The notes: generated by a model not told the origin, from the sequence alone. A stretch of 64,000 nucleotides of DNA from Calocera cornea HHB12733 (GCA_001632435.1 KV423988.1:1-64000); one strand, 5' to 3'; shown: positions 32,447-45,360, counted from the first letter of the stretch. A program made the numbers and translations.

Positions 32447-34834
32447 TGTTGTCTCGAGAGTGAAGAAGGCAGGAGAGTGCGGTAAATATATGCACTGTTG
32501 CCCTTGAGGGGAAGTAATCGTGGATGACGGTCAGGGTTGGAGCGGCGCGGGCGGGGAAGCACAGCCAGGCAGAGACGATCGAGAGTGTGGAGAACGGCGA
32601 GTAGGGAAAGCTGTGCCGTGGGTCAGAGGGTGAGGGTCAGGAGGGGGTGCAAGGGAGAGGGGAGCAAGGGGGGGACCCCTGAGAGCCTGCGGGCGGGAGG
32701 CGTGGAATAAGTAGGTTTGAGGGCAAGGGGGCAAGGGGCCAAGGGGGCAAGGGGCTGCAAAGCCCTTGTGCAAGCCGAGTGCGCATGCAGGAATCCGCGG
32801 GTTAATTCCCCCTTGTCAGCTAGCCGCAATCTGGATGTTGGGACCCTGTCTCCTTCAGGGTTTATGGTGCGGCCTGCGACATCGTTCGGGCGGGCGGGTG
32901 ACGTGCGGGCCCGGGTCCGCACACGCACACGCACAAGCGCCTGCCAAGGAACACCTGCCAACAACAACGCGCACCCGGGCGCGCGACAGCCGCCCACCCA
33001 CGCTCGTGGGTGTTGTGTTCCGACCGCCCAAGCTCGACGAGTGCATACAGGCAGGCAATTAATGATGTGACGCATTATTTCGAACGGGCGGCCGGGCGGC
33101 CCAGAGCGGTTCTTGTGCGCGCTCAAACTGAATAGGGACCCGTCCACCCGCCATCATGCGGTGCAGCTGTTGCAGGCCGTCCCCGCCCGCGGCCTGGAGA
33201 CAATGTACAGCTTCTGGACCGGCCGAGAGTGTCATGGCGGACAGACACACATCTTCTTTCGGACGGGCCGGGGTTCTTGGATCTGTCGTGGGTGTTCTGT
33301 CTCCCAAGGGTCAGCACAGATGGCGCGCAGCATGGTGCCCTGAGAGCGCGGGAAGCCCCCCGGGGAGCACGGCGTGTTCTCGGTCGCAGGTCCACGCAGC
33401 AGGGCCCACACAGGAGGACCCTTGCCGACGTGAATTGTGTCGTGCCGAGAAAGCAGGGAGCGAGAGGAAGGTGAGCGCAGCTCAGAGTTAATCTGCCGGG
33501 AGGGCCATGTCCCGCCGCTCACCCCGCCCTACCGGGGCCAGCACAGTGGGCCAGCGTGGATGACGCAGCATCGTTACGCCCGCTTACTAAGCCTACCCTG
33601 CGAGACCCTGAAACCTAATCGACATTTGTAAACCGGCCAAAGCCTGGCCACGCTAAATACCCTGGGCGTAACCTGTGTGGGAGCGCAATTACGCTATTAG
33701 TGCGCCGGCCCCCATCACGTACTTGTTATTGAACGGCACTGACAGACGGCCACCGGGGCGAGCTTACGCCGGCTATTCGGCCAGCCCACCCGCTGCCGGC
33801 ATGCCAAGCTGCCGAGCTTGCCGTCCTGATCACCAATCACCAGCGCGCCGCACAGGGCAGGGTTGTACGCCGGGCTGGGTGGGAATAGGTCGCCGGACAC
33901 CGGTGGGCCTGGGATGAGACACGAACCGGAGCGCGCGGGCCCGGGCTGGCCGTTCAGAAATTGCCGTAGCGTGTCCCGGGCTCACACGGTCGGATCGGGT
34001 CCTTGCGCCTGATTCGCGCGCGGCACGCAGCAGGGAACGAAGCGGAGAGAGATCAAAACACGAGAGAAGGGCCCGACCATGGGGGGACCCTGACCCGGGT
34101 GGCCCGTGAACACGAAGAAGCACCAGGAGATCGAACCGAGGACCCTGCCGCACCTGCACAGCCCATCCGCTGCACAATCCCGTGGCACCCGCTCGCAGCC
34201 TGAACCACATTCCCCATCCAGCCCTCGATAAGTGGGGTCAGCAAAGGGACACCATCCCCTCACTCATCCTGGCCTCCTTTGGGGCGGCCCCCAACACCCG
34301 GTTGTTTCCACCCTGCCCTGCACAAGCCCGCAGGTCATTTGAGTCACGCATGATTTGGCCCAGCCCGCTTCTCGGACGAAGCGGACGGCATCTTTCGGCG
34401 CCTGTCACGCTGGCTGCTGACGCAGCTGGCAGTGCACCCTCACTGTCATCCTTCCAATTCCCTCACTCAGCCGAGTCACCAACGATTACTGTCCTCAGCC
34501 CAATTGAAATTAACGGTTACTAGCAAACGGAGGGGAGTGACCAAACCACTCGATACACGATATACGAAAAGGTGGCAGGGAGAAGACGGAAGACAGGATA
34601 CAGCGCGGGTGGTTGCGGACGGTTCTATGAAATACAATTGCGAGAAGGGCTGGGCATGCGCGTGCATGTATGCTAGACCATCGTAATTCGACCTGACCAT
34701 TGGGGCACTGCCTTGGGGTTTCGCTCGGGTGGATGATAGACCTTACACGCTCAACCATGTCGTTGTTCAACCCTGGGCGTTTATTGCTGAGTAATGACGC
34801 TTCGTCGAGGAAGCACGTCGGAGCTCACCTTGAA
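32447..34834. other. 2.4 kb gene-free spacer between zinc-finger genes
   Basis: GC-rich DNA with many short overlapping frames, none protein-like. It contains a Gly/Ala purine-rich tract (32.6-32.8 kb) and, on the minus strand near 34.12-34.17 kb, sequences resembling RNA polymerase III A and B boxes (GTGCAGCGG and GGTTCGATC) that do not fold into a tRNA. Most of it is probably the long regulatory region of the first zinc-finger gene. Confidence 0.4.
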
Positions 34835-35753
34835 CTAGTGCTCGCCCCGCATGTAAGACACCTCATAACCTCGACGCTGCGGCGGGCCGAAAGGGGACAT
34901 GGTGATGGGGGGCGGGGACGATGGCGTTTGGGGATTAGAGGTTCCCACGGGTTTAGGATGCGTCTGGAGGAGCTGAGGGTCGATGGGAAACTCGGGGGTA
35001 CTCGGCGAATCCGAGTGCGCTGGCGAGGAGGGAGATCCCGGCGAGAGACGGTCGTGCGGGTGCACATGCACGTCGTGGTGATCATACGATGGCGACCGGT
35101 GGATCATGAATCCGGGCGGGTACATCCCGGGAGGTGGGGGAGGCAGTGGGTGCTGCATCGGCGGCGGTGGCGGAAGGTGCGGTGGAGGCGACGGGTACGA
35201 CTGCGTGCGGGGCGGGGGCTGCACCTTGGGCGCAGCCCGTGCAGGAGGAGAGCGCGACGGCGGGGAGGGACGCGATGGGGGAGGAGGCGCAGACGTACGC
35301 TCGATACCCTGCTGCTTGAACATGTCCTCCAGCGCCTGCCTCACCTCCGTCGTCGGGTAGGGATGCTCCGACTTGGGGAGGTGCATACGATAACTAGTAT
35401 TTGTCAGCTCTATGTCCAAGGCTGGACGATGATAAGACGGCTATGACTCACTGCTGGAGGAGGTTATCTTGTCTGCTGCAGCTCTTGTGGCAGTCCGGGA
35501 AAGGGCAGATGTGATTACGCTCGCCCGTGTGGACCCTGGTGTGGCGGGACAGATGGCCAGAGGTGGTGAAGGTGCGGTTGCACTCCCTGCACCTGTACTC
35601 CTTCTTGCCGGCGCGAGACGGGCGCTGTACGGAGGGAGGGGTGGGCAGGTCGGCGGTGGGGTGCATAATATCCATTGGATTGATGTCGACGTCGTTGAGT
35701 AGGGAGACCCGTTGTCCAGAGGCGGAGCGTGCGAGAAAGGGGGGTGGCGACAT
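34835..35753 (-). CDS. C2H2 zinc-finger transcription factor (paralogue 2)
   Basis: Exons 35753-35452 and 35393-34835 give 286 aa. N-terminus [20 protein letters not shown], then two fingers, [10 protein letters not shown]...[10 protein letters not shown] and [24 protein letters not shown], joined by TGERNH. The intron that splits the second finger's His codon is at the same place as in paralogue 1; the intron inside finger 1 is absent here. The C-terminal half is extremely Pro-rich (polyproline runs near residues 120-165). It ends [12 protein letters not shown], comparable to RGFQVSSVRGTL of paralogue 1. A tandem duplicate in the same orientation. Confidence 0.85.
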
Positions 35754-38727
35754 CCAACGGTTGGGGTGGACGACGGCTGGGGTGCGCTGGGGTGCGCGAG
35801 AGTGCTGCTGCGATCAGGCGGGCTGTTGGATGAGACGAGGAGGAGGGCGGTTGAGGCGAGTTGTCAGCTCAGCTGGTGGACGCGGGGAAGAAAGGAAGAG
35901 AGGGAAAAGGGAGCAGACAGGGGAGGCGCGAATCAGGGTCTTATATCCAGGGACCTGACCCAACCAGGGCCCGGCCTCGCGCGAGTGGCCAGCCGCAGCC
36001 CGCGAGCCGCGAGGAGCCAGCCGCGAGCCGCGCATCCCGGAGCCCGCAATCACAAAAGAACAGGCGGGGATCATAATTCTCGCTGCCTTGGGGAGGGGGA
36101 GAAGTGGGGGACCCGAGCGGCCGAGCGGCCCAGGAGAGCGCCCCCACCACTACTGCCGTCCGTATGCGTTCCTATACCCACTCACTTCGTGGAAGTCCAC
36201 GGATCGGCGCGGAGGGGGGGGGACGGGCGACGGCGCACGGGCGGCACAGCGGAGGAGCGATCAGCCCAGCAAGCCGCGCCCGTGCTGATGAGTTTCCAGT
36301 GTGCTGACTGATCCACGCTGCCACCCGCGACACACCACAACCAGGGCAAGCAGCTATACAATCCTGTACTACATACATCCCCTTTACTGTACATGTTTCC
36401 ATCCTCGGCGCGGTCTGATGCGCGAAACGCCCGAACATCATAGCGAGCCCTGACACCCCCGGCCGTACCCTGCGATGCCCCTGGGCCCACCCACTGGGAA
36501 GCGGTGCGCGTTCCCTCGCTCGCGGTGAGCCGGACTGACTCACGGCTTATGTGAGGAAGAAGTAGGTAATTTGAACCCTGAGTTGGCCCGGCGTTCCCGA
36601 GGGCCGAGAGAGGCCGGGTGGGATGTAGGAGAGTGGATGGTCATGTCATGCTACTGTGGTAATGTGGGCCCAGTAGTAGGCCATTGTGTCGGTGGGTCTG
36701 ACTGCGCACATGGGGCTCGGGCATAAGCGCGAGCCTCCCGCCGAGCCCTCGGTGAGACCGGGAGCGGGCGGTGCATCGCCTGCGCGCAGAACGGCGAGAG
36801 GAGGGCAGAGCGGGTCGCGGAACGGCGAGTGGGACCCTCTGGAGATCGGCCGCCTGATGTGTCCCACCCATGACGCGCCGGGCGACGAGGGTCCATTTTC
36901 CAGGGTTCGCCTTCCGGCCCCCTCCACCCCTCGGCCCCTTTCGCAACCAACACACATAGCCCGTAAGTAGTTAGGGCAAAACGTAACTCCAATTTGCAAA
37001 ATAAAACCCCCCTTGGCTTGCAACCCACGAGTCATCTCGCTGGGCAACAAGCCTCCTACCCAGCACGTTGAGCGCGAGACTAACCAGTCAATAATGAAAA
37101 TCTTGCCGCTTCCCACAGTTGAACCTTCTCCGCAAGCCTCTCTACCGAACGGCGCCCACGACCATTCCACGCGGCAAACTTTAACCCGCACGAAAGGTCA
37201 TCGAACCAGGCGTAAACTAACGCCGATCGCCACGTTGGCGACGGTGCGAAAGGGTTCATTCACACTGTGCCCCCCTGGTGGCCAGGGCGCGCGGCACCGC
37301 TGAATATGGAATCGTGCCACTCAATCGGCGTGCTGCAAGATTCCACAAGGAAGAGGGTTTGCGCCGCTTGGTGCACAGCAAGCTCCGACCGGGCGCGCAG
37401 GGTGATGTCATGTAAATACGGGCAAGATTCTGCTGTCGTCAGGGTCCTCCGATGCCCGTCTGAGGGTCCATGAGGTCCCAACTCCGCGTTATCACTAGGA
37501 CTGTGAAGGGTGCTGATTACCAGCAGCAATGATAATATGCAAAGATTGCTCATTATCAGCTCTTTGCTTTCTGAGGTAAAGCGGCTCATAATGCGAAGAA
37601 TGTGGTACACATTCAGCACTTAGGGTATTCAGTAGTTAAACAGCTTAATATCATTCAATTTACTACTACTTTACAGCACTAATGAAAGTACTTATCACAA
37701 CAGTATTGTGCGGTCCATATCACCAGTATGCCTTTTAGAAGACAAGGTCAGAATGGTGTTTGTGCCAATGTAATGTACTCACATTATGAGAGTTCAGCAG
37801 TTAATGTCGTTTAGTCAATAACATGTGCATATATGCGCCCAATTGTGTTACTGGCCCTCCAGGAGGAGGTCCGGCAACAGACAGTAGGGGATGTGCACAG
37901 CAGGCAGGACGGGCAGGATGGGCAGGACAGGCAGGACAGGCAGGATGGGCAGAACGGGCAGGATGGGCAGGCGGGCAGGTAGGCAGAGGGCAGGGCAGAC
38001 GGGCACGGAAGGGAATGAGGAGGAGGGACTGGGCTTTGGGGTGGTGGTCGGCATGAGAGGGACTCGGAGGCCCCGGAGCTGGTACTTGCAAATGACGTGC
38101 TAAGACTTTGCTTCCATATCTGCTTCCATGGACCCTAAGTGCCCATAGGTGGAGGCAAATCAGCCCTATGTACGTGCTGATGCAAAACATGGAGGCAGCG
38201 GGTGCTGAATTGCAGCTACAAAAGAGCGGATACAAAATCAGCACACATCAGCCGGTCAGAGCACTAAGCCACTTAAGGGCTGTTTACCCATGCATAAGCA
38301 GTTTACTTGCTTAAAATTGGACCCTTGTCCGCGTCTAGTGTATGGGGAGGATCCTCCGCGTTCCGATGGAGATTTCGCGGTTCATCCTGCAGAATGGACA
38401 CCGCGCTGTCACTGTGAGTTTGGAATCTCGACGGAATGGGCCGAAAGCGCATGGAATCAGGAACTCAATAAACATCAAAACGCCGATTCTGAAACCGGTG
38501 ACGACTGGCTCCTGCCCCGCGCTGCCCGTGACGATCGCATACAGTCGATCTGGAGAGCGGCAACCCGATGGCTTGCTCGATTGCCGCAGTCGCTGGTTCT
38601 GCCCTAACTTAGATAGTTGTTATGACCGGAAGACAAGATCCTCATTCATGATGATAACGATTGTTGCAGCTCGTGCTCCACGATATCAGGGCTGCAACCT
38701 GGGCGTCGCTGAGGATCTCGCTACTGC
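35754..38727. other. 3 kb gene-poor region
   Basis: No supported gene. The first part is the promoter of the second zinc-finger gene. An AT-rich island lies at about 37,480-37,830 in otherwise GC-rich DNA. A 10-bp-periodic tandem repeat follows at 37.9 kb. Confidence 0.4.
37898..38000. repeat. short tandem repeat, GGGCAGGAT/AC units
   Basis: About ten units of 9-10 bp (GGGCAGGATG, GGCAGGACA and variants) in a row. Degenerate at both ends. Confidence 0.75.
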
Positions 38728-40727
38728 TCAAGCAACCTTATCGAACCATGCCTCTGCATCTTTCCGAGGGTTCCCGATTGGAGGCTCCTTCTCACCCGGC
38801 TCGTTCCACAAGCCCATCCCCGTCACCTTCCTGTCTACGATCTCGAACTCGACTGTCGTCTTCACGGAGAAAAAGCGGAAGAGGAACGGGCTCGTGTCCT
38901 TCCCGGCGCCGTGCGGGTAGAGCGACACGGGGTGCATGGTGAACCTGCCCGGACCGGACGGGTCGGGGAGCAGCTTGAAGTGCGTGCTCCAGAGACGGCG
39001 CCAGGAGGCGTACAGCGCTGTCTGGTGCTGTCCTGCGAAGGTGGGGTCGCACGCTTCGTACGCGGAGAAGACGGCCTGGCTCTCGCTGTCTGTGGAGGAC
39101 GGCCAGGCGCAGAGCCTAAAGTAGTCGACATACCCCGGGCTAGAGTACGTGCCGACGAACTCGGTCAGAGGCAGAGACGGCGTATCGATCACGTTCCCCG
39201 ACGCAAGGCGAGGCTCATTTCGCTGCTCTGCTTCGCTTTGTTTTGACAGCCTGGATGCTTCTGCTCAGCATGACACGACGAGCGCCCTATGGATGACATA
39301 CCTATCTGGCCAATCTATATGCCTCAACCCTAGCTCGTCCTCCATGATCCTGTAATGAATGCATTTGATCGCATCCTGTTTCCCATCCCCGTTCACCAGT
39401 GTGACGATCCCGATCCCATCGTCGGGAAGGAGGGACGTGAGAATCGTATACCCAGGCGCGTCGCCCGAGTGCTGCACGATCTGCGCGTTCATGAGCCAGA
39501 CAGCGAGACGAGAATATTGAAATTAGTACCTGATGACCCTGGTACGAATATCTCAACCAACCCAAGCCATATAGCTTCGCCGACAGCTCCGGGTATTCGG
39601 GCTTGCCCTCCACCACGGTGTGGCCCAGCATGGTCGTCTCGATCACCGAAGCAGGGATGATCTGTTCCTCGGTCACCGGATGTTTCCCCTCCTTCATCAG
39701 GGAAGTCACCCACTGGGCCTACATTCACGATCAGCATCCTATCTTCTGTCACTGCAAACACGTACCATGTCCTTGGTCGAAGAGATGAGTCCGCCGGCAC
39801 CTGCATTTACGCTGATAGCGGAGTCGTTCCATTCATAGATCCAAAATGGGATGAGGCGCGTCCCTTGTCCCGGGCCCGTGCTCTCGGCCCAACTCTGTGT
39901 GAGATTTCCAGAGTCGAATGCCTCCTGCGGGCTGAATGTCGAGCCATTCATACCAAGCGGTTTGAGGATCCGAGATGTGACAAACTCTGTGTAGGTTTGT
40001 AGTGAATACTTCTGGACAATGTAAGACGCCACTCCGAACATCTGTACCGCCCGTTCAGAGAAGCGGGTGTAAGATGAGCCGCACGACCTGCCATATTGTT
40101 GTACTTCCATCTCTCGCGAAGCTCGACTATGGGCCGCAGATGACGAAGCGCCTGCACCACCCCTTTGATATCCATAGTCAAGGTATAGGCCAGATCGTGT
40201 CTGATGCAGTAATAACTATGTCAATCCCGGGCATATTTCAACATTATATACTAAACGCACCTAGGCATGCCCGTCGTATGGCTAAGAAGGTCCAGGAGAT
40301 TGGCATTGCGGTTCGCGAACTCGTCCTGCAGATGCCATTCCTCCGGAAGAAGGTCGGCTACCTTGGTCGTCCAGTCGAGCGGCTCGAGCCCAGCAGGGAG
40401 AGGTGCTACGTTCCTCCCATGCTGAAAGTCATCAAGGAGGATACCAAGAGCCGTCGCCGCGAATGCCTTGCTGTTTGAGCAAATGGAGTAAAGTGTCTAT
40501 CCCATCCGTAAGCCATTTGTCACGGCCTAGGCAGAGCATCAGTGCCCCACGTCTTCATTTGAAGCAGCATTGTCCTCGGAGCGAGTTCCCCAGTTATGAA
40601 ATTCTGGAGCTTGATCCAGTCTTATAATAGCAATCGAGATGCCTGGAACCTTGAAGCGCCGGCACACGTCGTCAAGGTACACACCGAAGTCGACAGTATT
40701 GCCAGATCCCACAAGCGTAGAAGGCAT
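38728..40727 (-). CDS. serine beta-lactamase-fold protein (paralogue 3, no signal peptide found)
   Basis: Seven exons, 40727-40551, 40496-40261, 40200-40092, 40041-39766, 39718-39530, 39480-39302 and 39250-38728, give 562 aa. Catalytic motifs: S66-N-S-K69, Y171-N-N173 and H333-S-G335, all intact. The product starts MPSTLVGSGNTVDF directly at the mature fold. The sequence upstream in this frame hits a stop, and no hydrophobic leader is found, unlike the three paralogues. Intron 3 (40091-40042) begins with GC instead of GT if the conserved phase is kept (ATG|GCAGGT). The gene is otherwise complete, with the C-terminal VGTYSSPGYVDYFRLCAW domain. It may be cytosolic, or its true first exon was missed. 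Confidence 0.8.
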
Positions 40728-41075
40728 ATCGTCGGGCTGAACGATCCGCAGAAGCCCAGAACCTGGCGCTACCGCGAGTTCTTAAGCAGCCCTCTATCAA
40801 AATGCGCAAATGCTGCGATGAACGCTGCGGCGTAAGACGGAAGCTTCCGTGTTCGGTTGTTTCCGACGCTGAGTCATACGGCGGCGGCTGCACTGCGGGT
40901 CACATGACGCGAGCATGACGCGAAAATACGACACAACGCAGGACCGTTGCTTGAGTCCGCAGATAGCGAATATTGGCTACTCAGATAGTTCAGAGCACTC
41001 GGAGGTGAAAGATGTCTCCCATACGATGCCAGATGTCCAAGACATACTTATGTATGGACATGGTCTACTGCCTGT

Positions 41076-43118
41076 TCACCCAATCTTCGCGAACCAGACT
41101 TCCGAGCTACTCCCGGGATCTCCAGCAACTCTTTGCCGCGGTCCAGCATCCACACCCCACATACCGAGACCTGTAATCTCACCTCCATGCGCTCCGAACT
41201 CGACCAAAGAGACGCTGTTCGTTGATCGAAGGTAGAAAGGCGATTTGTCTTGCCCATGTCCTTCCGGATACAAAGTGTCACGCGACATGGAAAACAGCAT
41301 GTCGTCTTGTTGCACCAGCTTCAGGTGAGTGAACCAGAATCGCTTCCATCTAGCGTATAACGCGTGCGACTTCTCTTTCTCGAATTCCGAGTCGGTCGTG
41401 GAGTATGCCTTCAGGATTTTGTCGCATTCGCTTCCTGCCTCGGCCGGCCAGGCGCATAAAGTGAAGTTGCCGACATAGCCGGGGTTGGAGTATGTACCAG
41501 CGAAGCTTTCCACTGATGAGGCTGCTGTATGTGAAATCAAATTCATGCATTCTCGCTGCGTCTTGCGTTCGATTTCTGAGACATTCAGGAATCTACCCAA
41601 TTGTCAGAACGAATGTCATTGGGGACGCACTGCATACGTACCGTTCAATCCAGTCAACGTGCTCTAGGCCGAACCTGTCCTCCACAACCTTACTTGTTAT
41701 CGCTTGGAGTGCTTTATGCTGACCATTGCCATTGACGAGCGTGATAATTGCCAGGTCCTCGTCCGGTACAAGTGTGATCCAAGTGCTCGAGCCCGTAACA
41801 GTGCCGCCATGTTGCACGAACTATCAAAGTCTTCAGCCAGGAGCTGTGCACACTCGCCGAAAACAAACCTCGTAGCCACGATCTGATACTCTCCACCAAC
41901 CTGCACCATACACCCAAGGCGAATGCTCTGGATACTCCGCCAAAGGAGTCATAGCACTTCGGCCCGCCATCACTCGATCGAGAACGTCCGAGGGAATCAC
42001 TTGTTCCCCTGTTTTGGGATGGGCGCCTTTGTTCAAAAGTGTCGAGACCCAGATCGACTGATTTCGTTAGCTGATGTACGCAACTTCACTCCAAAAGCAT
42101 ACCAAATCTCGAATGCTAGCGATCACACCGCCTGCACCTGCGAGAAACGCTTCGACAGATTCGTCCGACCAGTCGCTGAAGAAATAAGGGACGAGGCGAG
42201 TTTCGTTGAAAAACGGCCCGGCCTGCTCAACCCACAACTCTGCCAGAGTTCCAGCATCATAGGGTTGTTGCGGATAGTAGGTTGCGTGGGACATGCCCAG
42301 AGGTGCGAAGATGCGGTTCATGACGAACTTCGGATAAGGCTGGCCCGAATACTTCGCGATGATATAGCCACCTGTAGCATACATCTGCCAATACGATCAG
42401 AAGATAAGATGGTTCTTTATATAATGCCTACACACGAGATTGTTATATTGCCATTGCTCTCTGAACTCATACGAAGGGCGAAGATATCGGAGGTTGTGAA
42501 CAAGCTCAGGCAGCGATAAGTCGGTGTTGTAGGAGAAGTCATGTCTTGAAAATCGTTTAGAAAGATCATTCATGCCTGCACGAAACACGCTACCTGTTCA
42601 ACCCAGTCACATGACTAAATAGATCAAGCAGGTTTGTGTTCGAGGTCGCCCATTCGTCCATAAGCTTCCATTCGCCTGGGAGAATATCGATCACTTTGGT
42701 CGTCCAGTCCAGCTCCACGCCAGGCGGCAGCGCAGTGACGTTGCGGCCGTGCTTGAAGTCATCTATCAGCAGACCCACGGAGATGGCAGTGAAGGCTTTG
42801 GAGCAGGAGCCGATGGAAAACATCGTCTACAGCCCTCACATCATAAGGAGCGGAAACCAAAGTTTCGATAAATCTCCTCACATCTGGCGTCACAGGATCG
42901 CCTGCCTCGGTCCTGTTTCCCCAAGTATGGTACTCAGAAGCTTCGCCTTTCTGCACGACAGCGACCGATAGGCCCGGTAGCTTGAACGCATTGCCAACCT
43001 TGGCGACGTACGCGCCAAGATCGCTCGTGCCGTCCAACGATACCGCATCGTCGAACAACGGGACTTGCGTTGGGGAAAGAACCGGTAGTACAGCCAGTAG
43101 CGTCTGCCAGAGATACAT
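41076..43118 (-). CDS. secreted serine beta-lactamase-fold protein (paralogue 4)
   Basis: Seven exons, 43118-42882, 42826-42594, 42544-42436, 42384-42103, 42057-41869, 41820-41642 and 41592-41076, give 581 aa. Leader MYLWQTLLAVLPVLSPTQVP is a probable signal peptide (an ATG 39 nt upstream is possible). Catalytic motifs: S86-C-S-K89, Y190-N-N192 and H354-G-G356. C-terminal domain FAGTYSNPGYVGNFTLCAW. Exon 7 (517 nt) and exon 1 (237 nt) have exactly the lengths found in paralogue 1, and exon 2 (233 nt) that of paralogue 2. It lies about 350 bp upstream of paralogue 3 in the same orientation. Confidence 0.87.
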
Positions 43119-45360
43119 AGCGGCAAGGAGACCGTCCTTTGTATTGAAAGGACGCAAGCGACGAGGCTCACACTAGCCTCGTATCATGGTATCAATAGCG
43201 CAGCTGGATCGCGGGTTAGTTACGGAAGACGGCTCGTCTTTCGTCTGCTTCCGCGTGAGACCGCGAGTACTAGTGCAACATTCCTCTCTTTGTATTCTCA
43301 CTGACGTATATTGTGAATAGTCAGGACAAGCCTACAGAGTCGCTTGTCGCAGCCATGTCTTTGGCGGTGGAGTAGCATGGTCCACTGCACATCCGGATCG
43401 GACCGCGATCAGGGTACCTCCATGTGCCGCGCGAGCCGAACGCCAATCAAACCGTTGGCGCCGCCGCATATCGCCATCAGACCTGCGGCAAAATGCCAAC
43501 AATAGGTGTACCAGAACATAGTCAACATCGAGAGAACATCAGCGGCGGAAACGTGGTCGCGATCTGATGCGGAGCGGCGGTTCTGCTGCCGCCGGGACGT
43601 GAATCTTTTGCCGCATCAGAACGTCAGAATGTAGCGTCAGGCCACTGCGGGTCACGAGAATCATTGTTCTGTCAAAGCCGTTCGACCATGCTGTGTTTCC
43701 CCGCTACAGGAAGCTAAGGGATACCCTTGTCTTGGTCCACCGATTTGTTGCTGGCAACTGTGCGAAAGGGCGTCGTGAGCACGTGACTCACCACGAAGCG
43801 TCCTCCGTTAATGACGGAAACTATGACAAATAAATCATTAGGCAGACGGCCGTGCCTTGCTTCATTAATCTGAGTGCCTTGGGAGTGTATTGGCGAGTCA
43901 AGAGATATGCCAAGTTGTATGCATCGCAGAGGCACGGTGCCTGTGGATGCTCTTGGGGCGAGGCCCCCCTGATAGCTGTCTCGCGGACATGAGCCGTTGC
44001 GTGCATCTTCTGTGTCGCCCACCAGACGTGCGCCAGGGCAGCTGTGATGGAGGCATTAATGAGTCTGTGGATTGATGAACGTGTGAAGGCGAGTGGGCGA
44101 CGCTCCAGAGCCTGTCGTGAGGGAAAAGTGGCAGTTGTGACGCCACGCCGGCGTTCCCAGTGCGACAAGGCGAGAGAGAATGGGCAGGACGAGACGGAAG
44201 GAGGGGTCCATTGAACTTTGCGTCCGGCAGAACGGCCGGAGGCTCACAAGGGTCTTCGTTCTCTTTGGAATGTTCGGCATGTGTGGTCTCGAAGCGGTCT
44301 GAGACCCAAGCAAAGCGCGCTTTCATTTAATTTGTGACAAGTGTGCTGAGACTTTGAGGGGTTTGGCCAGTAACGTAACCGGGGCACTAGGGCGGGACTT
44401 GGGGATGAGTTTGGGGGTGCGAGACACGCGTCATTCTTGACACTCGAGGTCGCGCGTGGGGACAGGAATGCTGATCCGCGGTTTGTGGAACCAAGGTAAA
44501 AAAGGGTAGTGATATTGGTCGTCTTCTGGTGTTCTATATCCGCTGCATTCGCTCATTCACAAGAGCAAGTTTGCGGCTTCCCGAGCGAAAATTACACATC
44601 GTGAAGCAGATTGCCTCGGGCATCGCCTGCTGGTGTGCGCGTTTGGAGACCGAAAAATGCGGGCGATGTCGAGCCCCGGCGCATTAATTCTTTTCTGCTT
44701 ACCCGAAGCGACCGTCGCGTGGCGCAGCCGGGAACGGACTGTGTGAGCGTGCCAAAGCGTGTGTGCAGAAACGGGGACTGTCAAAGGGAATTTGGTTGCT
44801 TAGGGCAAGGTCAGGGCTATCATTACCGTGCCGTTATACGGCAGAGGAGCTGCGATCAGCGTCGATCCCCTTGCTGTTCCTTCGCCTACGACGTCGAAGG
44901 GGCGAGTCGACACTTTTCTTGAGCTGTTGAAACCGCTATCGACTTGTATCAGAAAGGACTCCCGATTGGGTTCAGGACGAGGGAAGGCCGGGGAAGACAC
45001 ACGGAGGCAGACAAGACGGTCCAGCACGACGCACAGCGGGGCCGGGGCAAGCAGCAAGAAACAGAGAGGGGTATCCTGACACCTTGGGCACCTTCTCCCT
45101 GCCTTGTGCACTAGAGACTGGTGCGCTCCTCATCTGCTCTGCCCCCTCCTCCTCCTATTTGCTGGTGAATACCCAAGCCTCACTGCTCATCGCCCTGTCC
45201 ATATCTTTATCTCTTCTCATTCATTCTGATATCCTCCACCATCCTCGGCCCACGTTTCTCGCTTGCCTTGTGCTCTCTCTTGCTTTTACCCGCGCGGTCT
45301 TCTGCTACCCTTCAACCCCAATCATCATCACCCCTCCCATCAACATACCTAATCACATTT
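43119..45360. other. 2.2 kb intergenic
   Basis: No supported gene. The last 250 bp before 45361 are pyrimidine-rich, typical of a fungal core promoter and 5' leader for the long scaffold gene that follows. Confidence 0.4.

Noticed and set aside
34115..34205. Possible minus-strand tRNA or tRNA-derived SINE (GTGCAGCGG and GGTTCGATC)
   Set aside because: A- and B-box-like words are spaced about right, but the T-stem and acceptor stem do not pair and no anticodon arm can be drawn.
37898..38000. CRISPR-like array
   Set aside because: Units are contiguous 9-10-mers without spacers; eukaryotic tandem repeat.
37261..38330. Short frames as genes in the AT-rich island and repeat
   Set aside because: Low-complexity or very short, no splice-linked partners, no motif.
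43714..44326. Minus-strand frame of 142 aa
   Set aside because: Overlapping frames of similar length on both strands and no conserved composition.
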